A DNA stretch of 64,000 bases, taken from the NCBI GenBank assembly GCA_017934275.1, contig JAGBJT010000042.1:1-64000 (forward strand). The letters are read 5' to 3'. Shown here piece after piece: positions 28,001-36,243 of this stretch. The notes under the pieces were generated by a model. It made no database searches. It was not told the origin of the DNA and was given only the letters and a program-made list of their open reading frames with translations. The position numbers and the translations under genes are program-made. Position 1 is the first letter of the stretch. Each line of letters starts with the position of its first letter. The DNA comes from Cardiobacteriaceae bacterium (GTDB lineage: Bacteria; Pseudomonadota; Gammaproteobacteria; Cardiobacteriales; Cardiobacteriaceae).

Positions 28001-29342
28001 TGACTGGTGCGGCAACCGAAGTTTGAATGATATCGGCATTCATAGTTTGCGCGCTATCCGACACCGCAGCCGAGAAGATTTTTGAAAAAGCTTCTTTCAA
28101 CTCATCTTTTTCAACTGCACTATATGTTCCAGGTATGCCGAGTTCCGACGCGTTATTGGCAAGACCTTCTTTACTCGCTGCCTTCAAATAAGGCCACGCT
28201 GCTCCTGTTGTTCCGTCAGAACCAACATCAGCACCAAATCCGATTGCGTAAGTTTGAATATTTTGCTTACCTTCAAACGGATTTCCCTCGGCATCTAAAT
28301 CAGTATCAGATTTGAGATCCGCTTCTCCAGCGTTAAACAGCTGTTTGGAAAAATAAGCAATACCAGCATCCATTCCGTCGCCAGAATAGTTATTGTCCCA
28401 ACGGTAGTGATAAGAACCATCATTCGGAGCGATGTAGTTATCGCCAAGAATTGCTTTAATCGGTGAGTTATATGAACGGTTGGTTGTTTCCACTACGGTA
28501 TTGTGTTTCGCACCTTCTTGACCGTTACCGTCATTGTTAGTTTCACCATCGGAAAGCACGATGATGTAGTTTTTCTGGCAAGCGTATTTGATGTTGTTAT
28601 ACATCTCATCAGCAGCAGAAACATAAGCCGCCGTAGTCGGAGTGGAACCTGAAACCGCCAACTTGGCAAATTCAGTCATAAACTCCGCACCAGTAACAAA
28701 TTCTGAAAGAACAGCTTTGCTAGTGATGCTGTTTATGACACCATTCGGATCGCCACCTTCTTTTGGCCAAATTGGTAAGTAATTAAACTTGATTTTGTCG
28801 TTATATTCAGCACCTGTTCCAATCAATTCATTCAAGACTGAATACAAAATACCAATCCGCGCTTCTTTACAAGCATCACTACCAGCGATTGCAGTCCCCC
28901 AATCCCAGCCTTTACAACCAACTGGCGCACCAGTGTTGTAGTTATTACCACGCGGATAAAAACTCATCGAACCAGAGTTATCAATCAAAAGCATCACCCG
29001 CGGACGAACGGTTGGATATGAAAGCGATGCGGATTGTTCAACATCTAAATAAGCAGGAATTACCGAAAACGGAGATTTTTCTTCATTTTGTGCGGCAGAA
29101 TTTGAAATACCTGTTTCAGGTTTTTCACAATCAGAAACGGTGGCACTATCAGGATCTTGGTTTTCACAATTGCCAGAATTTCCAGTTGCAGCACTTGTCG
29201 TTGGTTGAGAGCCTGCTTGCACAACGGGATCGGTATTTGGATCATTCGGATCATTACTTCCAGCAGCAAAACTAACTGCTGCTGCGACCGCAGTGCTAAT
29301 TGCAAGCGTGATAGCTGCAGGATTAAATTTTTTCGTAATCAT
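25098..29342 (-). CDS. pilY1: Type IV pilus tip/biogenesis protein PilY1/PilC family
   Basis: The 1414-residue exported protein starts with a signal peptide (PAAITLAISTAVAAAVSFAAG). It has a von Willebrand A domain with the MIDAS motif LLIDNSGSMS near residue 117 and YIIVLSDGETNND. The C-terminal half is a PilC-type beta-propeller with a Ca-binding loop LDSDGDGIVD near 980 followed by YAGDFAGSMYRFDL. The family acts at the pilus tip in adhesion and controls pilus extension. ATG 29342 follows a GGAG site; a TTG five codons upstream overlaps that site and is unlikely. It stands alone, without minor pilin genes, as Neisseria pilC genes do. Length is above the usual 1000-1200. Confidence 0.93.
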   Translation of the reverse strand: MITKKFNPAAITLAISTAVAAAVSFAAGSNDPNDPNTDPVVQAGSQPTTSAATGNSGNCENQDPDSATVSDCEKPETGISNSAAQNEEKSPFSVIPAYLDVEQSASLSYPTVRPRVMLLIDNSGSMSFYPRGNNYNTGAPVGCKGWDWGTAIAGSDACKEARIGILYSVLNELIGTGAEYNDKIKFNYLPIWPKEGGDPNGVINSITSKAVLSEFVTGAEFMTEFAKLAVSGSTPTTAAYVSAADEMYNNIKYACQKNYIIVLSDGETNNDGNGQEGAKHNTVVETTNRSYNSPIKAILGDNYIAPNDGSYHYRWDNNYSGDGMDAGIAYFSKQLFNAGEADLKSDTDLDAEGNPFEGKQNIQTYAIGFGADVGSDGTTGAAWPYLKAASKEGLANNASELGIPGTYSAVEKDELKEAFSKIFSAAVSDSAQTMNADIIQTSVAAPVNVSAGNIQTGSDSDERYKTWVAALDVRTGNWSSTLSFSQFDSKTLEEEKDGKTYHPKYESERTIIIPNGSGFEKLTDSSTHAALFGFESFADEYAKGFFPWLSRKGGASLSADAEIEKAVETLSPRKIAKYRDRSKGSSSEDETNDGTTNVSTTVSMGGDDEKAKMQRMMGDVIDSSPIAIQDTTVDLNDPELQGDKKDELIDRARYLIMGSNDGMLYIFQRAEKDASTQADKFAPYKFVLNYLPVDMPREKNFTLGKILPTTAETGYGKEYKKITTETTDTVNAGTGQNEQETTVEATGGLPHIYGVNGGLAYTTTSTLPGRFQETLLLANMGQGGRGAFALKVGGNDATSATKKAVGIDAGNYTANVPMYQIKNGNEGVRIGYTVGTPVFAQLAYKWANPASGIVNPNDEANKDADKTKNITKCSGKEYETDVTRAVACANQNVRLVGFVANGYPTGDNDNHDAAPTLYVFEALGYEIGNGKTGEDADKNAISLAKKTGDAAGKLIKVVQIGNATAGRDGIMALASPTPLDSDGDGIVDVVYAGDFAGSMYRFDLRYDDKNWQAYKIFSGETTRPITSAPAVYRINGVNNLQYVVTFGTGSDIYPKDLSDEEGGGANDLQRIYGIYDDLAVAGKAKSDSDLLKRELTVTNGEYKFTTGFNAGQEPQFRRVDANEACDFDGRVTQPLNANLDCYTGTKQGWYVDLLPRRPSDLTSDDVGSDKGILEYSSERVVSRPQLLLNSVFYTTRSYIVGDGELDLSGVGKNNADKPETCSQEETVEAANVGLGTSWIIGLNVLTGGTLDQARFQFMTEYDPVSGKSLNKAKEGMETIVGFELDAALEDAAESTDDHAGTTNKSEKDNNNKNIASALTIIDFSSNDSVLDAVDENGNIGNGLQQTLGGVYDSTLDGSKPYSAISVKNNRCVKKNTYGAFTNLSSAGKAGVGLDANECSSAFVRTSIREIKMIE

Positions 29343-29607
29343 TAGTTTGGTCTCCAAAAAAATATGTATTTATTTGCAAACATTTGCAAATACGACCAAA
29401 CCTTATTGCTCTTTTTTTGCCTAATATTGAAATATTAACTATTGTTACAATTTTTTGTTGTATGTGAAAAACATTATTTTTATATTTGTTTCGCATTTGA
29501 AATAAATACATTTAACCGTGTTTTGTATTTAATATACATTGCTTATTGTTTATTTATTTTTACATTCATCGCTTGATTGATTTACAAATAACGACATCTC
29601 TTTTTCG

Positions 29608-30174
29608 CTATTTTTTTTGATTTTCTGCTTGACTTTTATTTTGAAACGGCAGCAACTTGGGATATTTCGCGCGGCGTTTTTGGACATATCGCCAAACGGA
29701 AAATCTCCACAGCAAATTGATAATCGAATACCCCAGAGCAGCGACCACAATCCCGACAAACACCGAACCGCCGAACAACGGAAACAAAATCGCTCCTTTC
29801 ATTTCCAGCAAATTTTGGTTGGAAAAATCGACATTGAATAGCGGTAGAAAAAACAATTTGTCGAAAAACCACTGTCCGACGCGGTAATTCATATAAAAAA
29901 CAATCGGAAAGGTGAATGGATTTGACCAGAGAGTAAAAAACGCCGCCAAGAGAACATTTGCCCGCAAAACTCCCGCCGCAAACACCGCACAGGGAATTTG
30001 TCCCACCATCGGCAACGCTCCGAAAAACAAACCGCAAGCCGCCGCCATCGACACGGTGTAACGATTGACTTGCCAAATTTGCGAACGGTCGATTTTTTTC
30101 AGAATATTTTTGAGTGCCTTGGAGCTAAAAACTTTGTCTGGCTTGGGCAAAATTTTTTTGAAAAAGAATTTCAC
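29608..30174 (-). CDS. DUF2062 membrane protein
   Basis: The 188-residue inner-membrane protein has about three to four hydrophobic segments. It shows the DUF2062 pattern: MAAACGLFFGALPMVGQIPCAVFAAGVLRANVLLAAFFTLWSNPFTFPIVFYMNYRVGQW. Function of the family is not established. It lies between cca and pilY1 on the same strand, 46 bp after the cca stop region, and may be cotranscribed with cca. Confidence 0.85.
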   Translation of the reverse strand: MKFFFKKILPKPDKVFSSKALKNILKKIDRSQIWQVNRYTVSMAAACGLFFGALPMVGQIPCAVFAAGVLRANVLLAAFFTLWSNPFTFPIVFYMNYRVGQWFFDKLFFLPLFNVDFSNQNLLEMKGAILFPLFGGSVFVGIVVAALGYSIINLLWRFSVWRYVQKRRAKYPKLLPFQNKSQAENQKK

Positions 30175-30220
30175 GCGTTTTTTCCATTTATTTCATCTTT
30201 TATTGCTGGCTGATATTCCG

Positions 30221-31315
30221 TCAGATTTTTTCTTTACAAATTACTGCCGATATCGCGGCAATTTGCGCTTTCTTGATTTCTTCGCCGAGTTCTGCTCCTT
30301 TATATTGGCTAAATTCTGGATTATTCGCGCGGATTTCACTTGCCACCTGAATTTCTGCACGGATTTGTTCGCGGATTTTTTCATCGATACCGAGCAAGCT
30401 CAAAATTTCAAACACCGCCGTATCTTTTTTGAAACTACCGAGTTTGTGCAAAACACTGAATTTCTCTTTCGCGCTGATATTTCGCCAATTTTGTAAAGCA
30501 TCAGCTGAATCATTAAAACGAGATATCGCCTGCACAAACAAATTCGGCAAATGCAAATTGCGTTTTAAGCTCTCAAACACACCGTCTTCTTTCCACTGCC
30601 AAATTGCAAGCCGCCAATGAGCATCAGAGCTATTTTTTTTGTATTGCGTAAGACGGTTATTCATCGCCTCTAAATTGAAATGAGAAGTTTCAGGAAGAAT
30701 GACAGATAAAGCTCCAACCGCGTTCAATCCTTCGAAATATTTCTCTGGCGCATCGGTTAGCAGTGCTCTTACGGTTTCATTCCAAACTCGTTCGCGAGTT
30801 AATTCCTTGATTTCACCGCTTGCGACAATTTCACGGCAAATATGCAGAGTCTCGGGCGCAATCGAAAATCCAAAAGAAAAAAACCGCGCCCAAAAGCGCA
30901 TCAAGCGCAAAACACGCAACGGATCTTCGGCAAAAGCTGGCGAAATATGCCGTAAAACACGGTTTTCTAAATCTTCGATACCGCCGTAAGGATCGATGAG
31001 ATTGCCGTGCTCATCTTCGGCAATTGCATTTATCGTCAAATCGCGACGGATTAAATCTTCTTCCAAAGTGGTGGCGGCAGAAAACTCAAAACTAAATCCG
31101 CGATGCCCGCGCCCTTGTTTGCGCTCCTGTCTGGCGAGCGCGTATTCCTCTTTCGTTTCAGGATGCAAAAATACGGGAAAATCGCGCCCAACCTGCATAA
31201 ATCCCCGTGCAAGCATTTCTTCTACCGTTGCACCGACGACCACAAAATCACGATCTTTGACTTCTACACCGAGCAATTTGTCGCGAACCGCACCGCCGAC
31301 GAGATAAATCTGCAT
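30221..31315 (-). CDS. cca: CCA-adding tRNA nucleotidyltransferase
   Basis: This enzyme adds or repairs the 3'-CCA end of tRNAs. The 364-residue class II nucleotidyltransferase has [14 protein letters not shown] and the catalytic DRDFVVVG at the N-terminus, then [23 protein letters not shown] and [18 protein letters not shown]. It lacks the C-terminal HD phosphodiesterase domain of E. coli Cca (412 residues), so it is the short form. The very early GGAVRD motif and lack of a basic tail separate it from pcnB in this window. Confidence 0.93.
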   Translation of the reverse strand: MQIYLVGGAVRDKLLGVEVKDRDFVVVGATVEEMLARGFMQVGRDFPVFLHPETKEEYALARQERKQGRGHRGFSFEFSAATTLEEDLIRRDLTINAIAEDEHGNLIDPYGGIEDLENRVLRHISPAFAEDPLRVLRLMRFWARFFSFGFSIAPETLHICREIVASGEIKELTRERVWNETVRALLTDAPEKYFEGLNAVGALSVILPETSHFNLEAMNNRLTQYKKNSSDAHWRLAIWQWKEDGVFESLKRNLHLPNLFVQAISRFNDSADALQNWRNISAKEKFSVLHKLGSFKKDTAVFEILSLLGIDEKIREQIRAEIQVASEIRANNPEFSQYKGAELGEEIKKAQIAAISAVICKEKI

Positions 31316-31340
31316 TTTTCACTCCCTAAATCAAGATAAA

Positions 31341-31366
31341 TAAAAAGCAGGATTGAAATCCTGCTC
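31341..31366 (-). terminator. Terminator of prmB
   Basis: Stem AGCAGGATT (31346-31354) and AATCCTGCT (31357-31365); on the minus strand it is followed by TTTTTATTTA. Miniature element copy 3 lies between this terminator and the prmB stop. Confidence 0.8.
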
Positions 31367-31368
31367 TT

Positions 31369-31466
31369 TATAGTCGTTTCAGTTCAAAATAAGACAAGGA
31401 AGCGAGCTTAAAGACTGTATCAGAATACGGCGAAGCGAAGAGAACGCTATTATTTTGAAATGGAAC
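31369..31466 (+). mobile_element. Correia-like miniature inverted-repeat element, copy 3
   Basis: A 98-bp copy in the same orientation as copies 1 and 2, with several internal differences and a right end reading ACAACTATA. It is inserted between prmB (minus strand, stop at 31493) and the prmB terminator at 31341-31366. Confidence 0.82.
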
Positions 31467-31492
31467 AACTATATTTCAATAACTTATTTCAC

Positions 31493-32416
31493 TTACATTG
31501 AAGGCAATACCGCGTTTAATAATCCGCTTTCGCGCCAAGCTTTGAGTTCATCGCAACTTACAACAAATATTCCCTCACCACCGCGCTCTAATTCTGCCCA
31601 TTCAAAACCGATTTCTGGATAAGCATTTTCTAAATTCACCCAATTCGCTCCGACTTCGACAACTAATAAACCGTCATCACTTAAATAATCGCAAGCTTCG
31701 AGCAAAATCCGACGGACTAAATCCAAGCCGTCTTCACCAGAAACCAAAGCGTGGCGCGGTTCGTGGCGGAATTCTTCGACAATTAAGGACATTTCAGCCG
31801 CTTCAACATAAGGCGGATTGCACAAAATCCAGTCGAATTTACCTTCCAGATGTTCGAATAAATCACCGTGGCAAATGTCGATGTTGTAGCCTTCCATACC
31901 GCACTTGGCGATATTTTTCTCCGCAACTTTCAGAGCATCGCTATCGTCATCGGCGAGCACAACTTCGGCTTGTGGATAACGGTATTTCGCGACAATTCCA
32001 ATTGCACCGCTTCCTGCGCATAAATCCAAAATTCGCTCTGGCGCGCGGTCGCCTGTCCAATATGGAGAAAGTCCTTTTTCAACTAGTTCGGCAATCGGTG
32101 AGCGCGGAATTAAAGCCCGCTCGTCGATGTATAACTCGTAACCTGCATACATTGTGCGATGAGTGATATACGGAACAGGAACTCGTTCATCAATTCTGGC
32201 CCTCAAAGAATTGATGATTTGCAATTTTTCAGGTTCGGTGAGATTGGTTTGCAAATAGTGAATATCTAATCCAAACGGCAATTGCAATACCCCGATAACT
32301 AACGAAGCTGCCTCATCAAGTGCATTGTCGGTTCCGTGTCCGTAATAAAGTTCAGCACGCGACATTTCACTAGCGGAATAACGGATATAGTCAATTATCG
32401 TGGTGAGATTTTTCAT
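31493..32416 (-). CDS. prmB: Ribosomal protein L3 N5-glutamine methyltransferase
   Basis: This SAM-dependent enzyme methylates a glutamine of ribosomal protein L3. The 307-residue protein has an N-terminal helical domain (YYGHGTDNALDEAASLVIGVLQLPF is typical for PrmB). A Rossmann methyltransferase follows with ILDLCAGSGAIGIVAKYRYP, VLADDDSDALKVAEKN and the Gln-binding WILCNPPYVEAAEM. The HGTDNALDEA block distinguishes it from PrmC. It starts divergently from the perM-like gene. Confidence 0.95.
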   Translation of the reverse strand: MKNLTTIIDYIRYSASEMSRAELYYGHGTDNALDEAASLVIGVLQLPFGLDIHYLQTNLTEPEKLQIINSLRARIDERVPVPYITHRTMYAGYELYIDERALIPRSPIAELVEKGLSPYWTGDRAPERILDLCAGSGAIGIVAKYRYPQAEVVLADDDSDALKVAEKNIAKCGMEGYNIDICHGDLFEHLEGKFDWILCNPPYVEAAEMSLIVEEFRHEPRHALVSGEDGLDLVRRILLEACDYLSDDGLLVVEVGANWVNLENAYPEIGFEWAELERGGEGIFVVSCDELKAWRESGLLNAVLPSM

Positions 32417-32542
32417 CTGTTTATCCTTCTTTTCGTTTATCAGAGAATGCGCGAAAAGTATAAATTATTTACACTCTTCTATATTTTTTTAACCATCTTT
32501 ATTTCTAAAAAATTAAATTATTTCGAATATTTCGGAGGTTTT

Positions 32543-33673
32543 GTGAATTCATTTTCAGGTCGCTTCTTTTGGCTATTTTTTTTCATCTTTTGCGGTTTTT
32601 TATTTTACCTCTTACGCCCAATTTTAACCCCTTTTCTCTGCGGAGCATTTCTGGCTTATTTAGGCGACCCTCTTGCCGATAAATTAGAAAGATTAAACTT
32701 TTCCCGTAACGGGGCTGTTATCACAGTTTTTGTCTCCTTTACGATATTGATGTTGGTAGTGGTGCTGTTTTTAATTCCTACTATTAACTCGCAAATTTCC
32801 AACCTTATGCTCAAAATGCCCGAATATTTAGAATGGATTAAAAGCCATACTGGCGACAATCTTCTGCGTTTTATCGGCATTGAAAACGGTGAATTAAATA
32901 GCGAAAATATCCAAGCTCTTCTGAAAAATAATTTAGGGGATAGTTCAAAAATAGCTAGCTTCTTTGTCGGTTCAATTCAGGGCTCTTTTAATATTTTATT
33001 CACCATCATCATCTATATTTTTCTTATCCCTGTGGTTACTTTTTACCTCCTTCGCGACTGGGATATTCTCATTGCCAAAATCAATTCTCTAATTCCGAAA
33101 AAGCATCTCAACACCGTCCGCACACTTGTCATACAAAGCGACAAAGTGCTGGCAGGATTTATGCGCGGGCAGTTTGCCGTAATGATGGCTTTGGGGATTA
33201 TTTATTCCGTTGGACTTTCGATTGTCGGTTTAGATATGGCAATTGCTATCGGTATGTTTGCGGGAATGGTGAGTTTTGTGCCGTATCTCGGTTTAATTAT
33301 CGGGATTTGTTTAGCGGGAATTATGGCTTTATTGCAATTTCAAGATTGGTTGCATCTAGTTGAAGTTGTCGTGGTTTTCGGTATTGCACAAATTATGGAA
33401 ACCGTCATTCTCACGCCAAAATTTATCGGAGATAAAACTGGTTTGCACCCTGTTGCGGTTTTATTTGCGGTAATGGCTGGCGGACAACTTTTCGGCTTTA
33501 CGGGGATACTTATCGGACTTCCTGCCGCTGCGGTAATAAATGTATTTCTTCTTTACTTCAAAGATAAGTATCTGGCAAGCGATATTTATAACCAGCAAGA
33601 AATAACAACACCAGCAAAATCGGCGAATAAAACAACTAATAAAGCTAATAAAAAGCCGCGCAATAAACAATAA
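32543..33673 (+). CDS. AI-2E/PerM-family membrane permease
   Basis: The 376-residue protein begins at GTG 32543, chosen because GGAGG lies at 32534-32538. The frame is open further upstream but overlaps prmB. It has about seven to eight membrane segments in the PerM/YhhT/YdiK pattern: FFIFCGFLFYLLRPILTPFLCGAFLAYLGDPL, a central soluble segment, then VTFYLLRDWD, MGQF-like MRGQFAVMMALGIIYSVGL and LHPVAVLFAVMAGGQLFGFTGILIGLPAAAVI. Members export small molecules or act as Na+/H+ antiporters; the substrate here is unknown. The C-terminal tail is Lys/Asn/Thr-rich. Confidence 0.88.
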   Translation: MNSFSGRFFWLFFFIFCGFLFYLLRPILTPFLCGAFLAYLGDPLADKLERLNFSRNGAVITVFVSFTILMLVVVLFLIPTINSQISNLMLKMPEYLEWIKSHTGDNLLRFIGIENGELNSENIQALLKNNLGDSSKIASFFVGSIQGSFNILFTIIIYIFLIPVVTFYLLRDWDILIAKINSLIPKKHLNTVRTLVIQSDKVLAGFMRGQFAVMMALGIIYSVGLSIVGLDMAIAIGMFAGMVSFVPYLGLIIGICLAGIMALLQFQDWLHLVEVVVVFGIAQIMETVILTPKFIGDKTGLHPVAVLFAVMAGGQLFGFTGILIGLPAAAVINVFLLYFKDKYLASDIYNQQEITTPAKSANKTTNKANKKPRNKQ

Positions 33674-33730
33674 ATACGGTCTTATAAAATTCCACGCATT
33701 TTTTGCATCAGCATCACACGGAAATTTTCA

Positions 33731-34846
33731 ATGAAAAAAACTTGCAATTTTTTACTTCTAACCGCCCTTTTTATTTTGACTGCCTGCACTAGTGCAATCG
33801 ATGAAAAAGGCTATACCAAAGATTCCTTGGAAGGTTTTAACCGCAAAGTTTTTGCATTCAATGAAATTGTTGATAAAACCGCATTCAAACCAGTTGCTCG
33901 TGCTTATGAAGTCGCCGTTCCACAATTTATGCGCACGGGAATTCATAACTTTTTCGGTAATTTGAGTGATGTCGGTTCATTTGCTAATGCCGCCTTACAA
34001 CTCGACGGTCCTGCAACGGCAAAAATCGGTGCTCGTGTAGTTAGCAATACGGTTATCGGCATTGGCGGTTTAATTGATGTTGCAACGCCGATGGGTAACG
34101 AAAAAATCAACCGTGATTTCGGCTCAACTTTGGCTCGCTACGGAGTGCAATCTGGACCATTCGTAATGCTGCCGTTTTTTGGTCCAAGCACACTGCGAGA
34201 TGCGGCGGGAAAAATTCCTGGTGCTTATCTCAATCCTGTTTCTTATATCGACGACGACACAACTCGCTGGTCTTTAATCGCTCTTAACGCGGTGGATACA
34301 CGGGCGAGTTTTCTACCTTTGGAGCGACAAATGGAAGGCGCAACAACGGATAAATACGCCGCAATCCGCGATGCTTGGTTACAACACCGTTGGGGACAGC
34401 TTGGCACTCCTGTAAATCAAATGCAGTCTGATGATATTGATGCACTTTTTGCGGGAAATAGTGCTAGTCCAGCGACAACGGATACGACGGCTAATAACAA
34501 TGCGGTAAATCCAGCTCCAATACCTGCTAATCCGACGACTACCGCTCCAACTTCTACCGTTACAGTAAATCCTCAAAGCTCAACTACCACACCGTCTTCA
34601 ACGCTTAGCATAAATCCAGCAACTACTCCAAATTCTGCTACTGCGCTTGCGGATAACACGGTTGAATATGCAGAAAATCCAAATTACACGGGCAATTTAT
34701 CCGCGCCAAATCTTCCATCGGTTACAGAAACTCAAATTGAAGAAGCTATTCCCAGCACCGCGCCAGACTACTTAAACAGCGCGCCAAATAATTACGAAAA
34801 CGCAGCTCCGACATATTTCAACGAACCAGCACCGTTTTTGTTCTAA
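33731..34846 (+). CDS. mlaA: MlaA (VacJ) outer-membrane lipoprotein with Thr/Pro/Asn-rich tail
   Basis: This is the outer-membrane component of the Mla pathway, which removes misplaced phospholipids from the outer leaflet. The signal peptide ends in the lipobox LTAC (Cys19). The MlaA core (to about residue 240) shows DSLEGFNRKVFAFNEIVDK, NFFGNLSDVGSFANAALQ, IGIGGLIDVATPMG and FGSTLARYGVQSGPFVMLPFFGPSTLRDA. The last ~130 residues are low complexity, rich in Thr, Pro, Asn and Ala, and absent from ordinary MlaA (~250 residues). No mlaBCDEF genes are adjacent. Confidence 0.93.
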   Translation: MKKTCNFLLLTALFILTACTSAIDEKGYTKDSLEGFNRKVFAFNEIVDKTAFKPVARAYEVAVPQFMRTGIHNFFGNLSDVGSFANAALQLDGPATAKIGARVVSNTVIGIGGLIDVATPMGNEKINRDFGSTLARYGVQSGPFVMLPFFGPSTLRDAAGKIPGAYLNPVSYIDDDTTRWSLIALNAVDTRASFLPLERQMEGATTDKYAAIRDAWLQHRWGQLGTPVNQMQSDDIDALFAGNSASPATTDTTANNNAVNPAPIPANPTTTAPTSTVTVNPQSSTTTPSSTLSINPATTPNSATALADNTVEYAENPNYTGNLSAPNLPSVTETQIEEAIPSTAPDYLNSAPNNYENAAPTYFNEPAPFLF

Positions 34847-34858
34847 TTTCAAACATTG

Positions 34859-34884
34859 TGAGGGGCTAGTTCCCCTCATTTTTA
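34859..34884 (+). terminator. Terminator after mlaA
   Basis: Stem TGAGGGG (34859-34865), loop CTAGTT, CCCCTCA (34872-34878), then TTTTTA. Confidence 0.85.
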
Positions 34885-34893
34885 TCTAATCCG

Positions 34894-35850
34894 ATGCCGA
34901 AAATAACTAAACAGCAGCAAAGAAGAATTGCTGAAAACAAAATCCGCGAAAGCAAAAGAGACGACCTAATTGCAGCGATTGTGAGTGCGCATTTCGGTTA
35001 TGAAGTGCTGGTGGAAGTGAAAGACGGAGGCGGCATTCGGCAAATTTCCTGCGACTGGCGACAAAATCTTGGCAATATTGCTGTCGGCGACCGCGTGCAA
35101 ATTGCGATGCAGGGCGAAAAGGCGGTAATCGAACACATTGCCGAACGGTCAAAAAATACGCTCTACAAACGCCAAGGGCGCAAAAATAAACCAATTGCCG
35201 CCAATGTCGAGCAGCTGCTCATCGTCGCCTGTGTAGAGCCCGCCTGCCAATTTAATTTAATCGACCGTTATCTAATTGCCGCTGAAATTGCGGGGATACG
35301 CGCGGCGGTTGTTTGTAATAAATCTGACATCGGAACTCTGAATTTATCCGCATATCAGAGTTTTCCGCTTTTTACTTGCTCAACGCTAAACGGCGAGGGT
35401 ATTGAGGAAATTTCCAATTTTTGCCGCGACAAGGAAACGCTCATCTGCGGTCAATCGGGCGTAGGCAAATCCAGCTTAATTTCCGCGCTTATCCCCAATC
35501 TCGCTATTCAAATTCAGGAAATTAGCGCGGTTACTCGCCTCGGCAAACACACTACCACCAATTGCCGACGCTACCTGCTTCCAAATGGAGGCGCGATTGT
35601 TGATACACCTGGGGTGCGCGGTTATTCGTTTCCTGACAACACTCCACAAGATGCGCTTATGCAGGCGATGAAAATAGTTTTTAGTGATATTTTTGTCGCA
35701 ATCAGCAACTGCCGTTTTAGCGACTGCAAACATCAAACTGAACCAAATTGCGCAGTAAAACAAGCAATTGCAAACGGCACAATCACAGAAAACCGCTGGG
35801 AAAGCTTTCAGTCAATTCAGCAGGCAATTGAAGAGAAAAATTTCGGTTGA
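34894..35850 (+). CDS. rsgA: Ribosome small-subunit GTPase RsgA
   Basis: This circularly permuted GTPase acts in late 30S maturation. The 318-residue protein has an N-terminal OB domain (VLVEVKDGGGIRQISCDWR, then VGDRVQI). The permuted G motifs are in order NKSD (G4), GQSGVGKSSLI (P-loop), TTTNCR and DTPGVRGY (G3). A C-terminal zinc knuckle (NCRFSDCKHQTEPNCAV) is complete. It is the first of a run of plus-strand genes after the mlaA terminator. Confidence 0.96.
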   Translation: MPKITKQQQRRIAENKIRESKRDDLIAAIVSAHFGYEVLVEVKDGGGIRQISCDWRQNLGNIAVGDRVQIAMQGEKAVIEHIAERSKNTLYKRQGRKNKPIAANVEQLLIVACVEPACQFNLIDRYLIAAEIAGIRAAVVCNKSDIGTLNLSAYQSFPLFTCSTLNGEGIEEISNFCRDKETLICGQSGVGKSSLISALIPNLAIQIQEISAVTRLGKHTTTNCRRYLLPNGGAIVDTPGVRGYSFPDNTPQDALMQAMKIVFSDIFVAISNCRFSDCKHQTEPNCAVKQAIANGTITENRWESFQSIQQAIEEKNFG

Positions 35851-35907
35851 AAAAGGCGTTTTTGCCGCAATTTTTTTCCGCCTTTCAACGGCAAATGAGC
35901 AAGAAAA

Positions 35908-36189
35908 ATGAACCAGCAAAACGATTTATTAAGCGCACCAGAAGAACGGGAAAATTCCAACAAAAGCGCAAATCTCAAAAATTATGAAAAAAATTTGCAA
36001 CGATTAGAAGAAATCTTGCGCAAACTCGAAACAGGTGAAGTTTCACTCGAAATTGCATTAAAAGAATATGAAAAAGGAGTAAAAATCATCTCCGAATGCC
36101 GCAGCGCATTAGAACAAGCAGAGCAAAAGGTGCAAATTTTAATGCAAAACGGTGCAAAAGAAGAACTACAAGAGTTTAAATCTGAATAA
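35908..36189 (+). CDS. xseB: Exodeoxyribonuclease VII small subunit
   Basis: The 93-residue protein has the XseB two-helix core: NYEKNLQRLEEILRKLETGEVSLEIALKEYEKGVKIISECRSALEQAEQKVQIL. It binds several-fold to XseA to form the single-strand-specific exonuclease VII. The N-terminal ~25 residues are variable. Unlike in many proteobacteria, ispA does not follow; a symporter gene does. Confidence 0.92.
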   Translation: MNQQNDLLSAPEERENSNKSANLKNYEKNLQRLEEILRKLETGEVSLEIALKEYEKGVKIISECRSALEQAEQKVQILMQNGAKEELQEFKSE

Positions 36190-36243
36190 ATAACAGTGTA
36201 AAAAAAATCTAATTATTTATAAAAAAATCATCAAGGAGCAAAT

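Noticed and set aside
29343-29607. Possible small gene in the AT-rich gap upstream of pilY1
   Set aside because: Short open frames there lack family features and ribosome sites; the gap more likely holds the pilY1 promoter.
35845-35890. Inverted repeat GTTGAAAAAGGCG ... CGCCTTTCAAC after rsgA as terminator
   Set aside because: The loop is ~20 bases and no T run follows; it is too weak to call.
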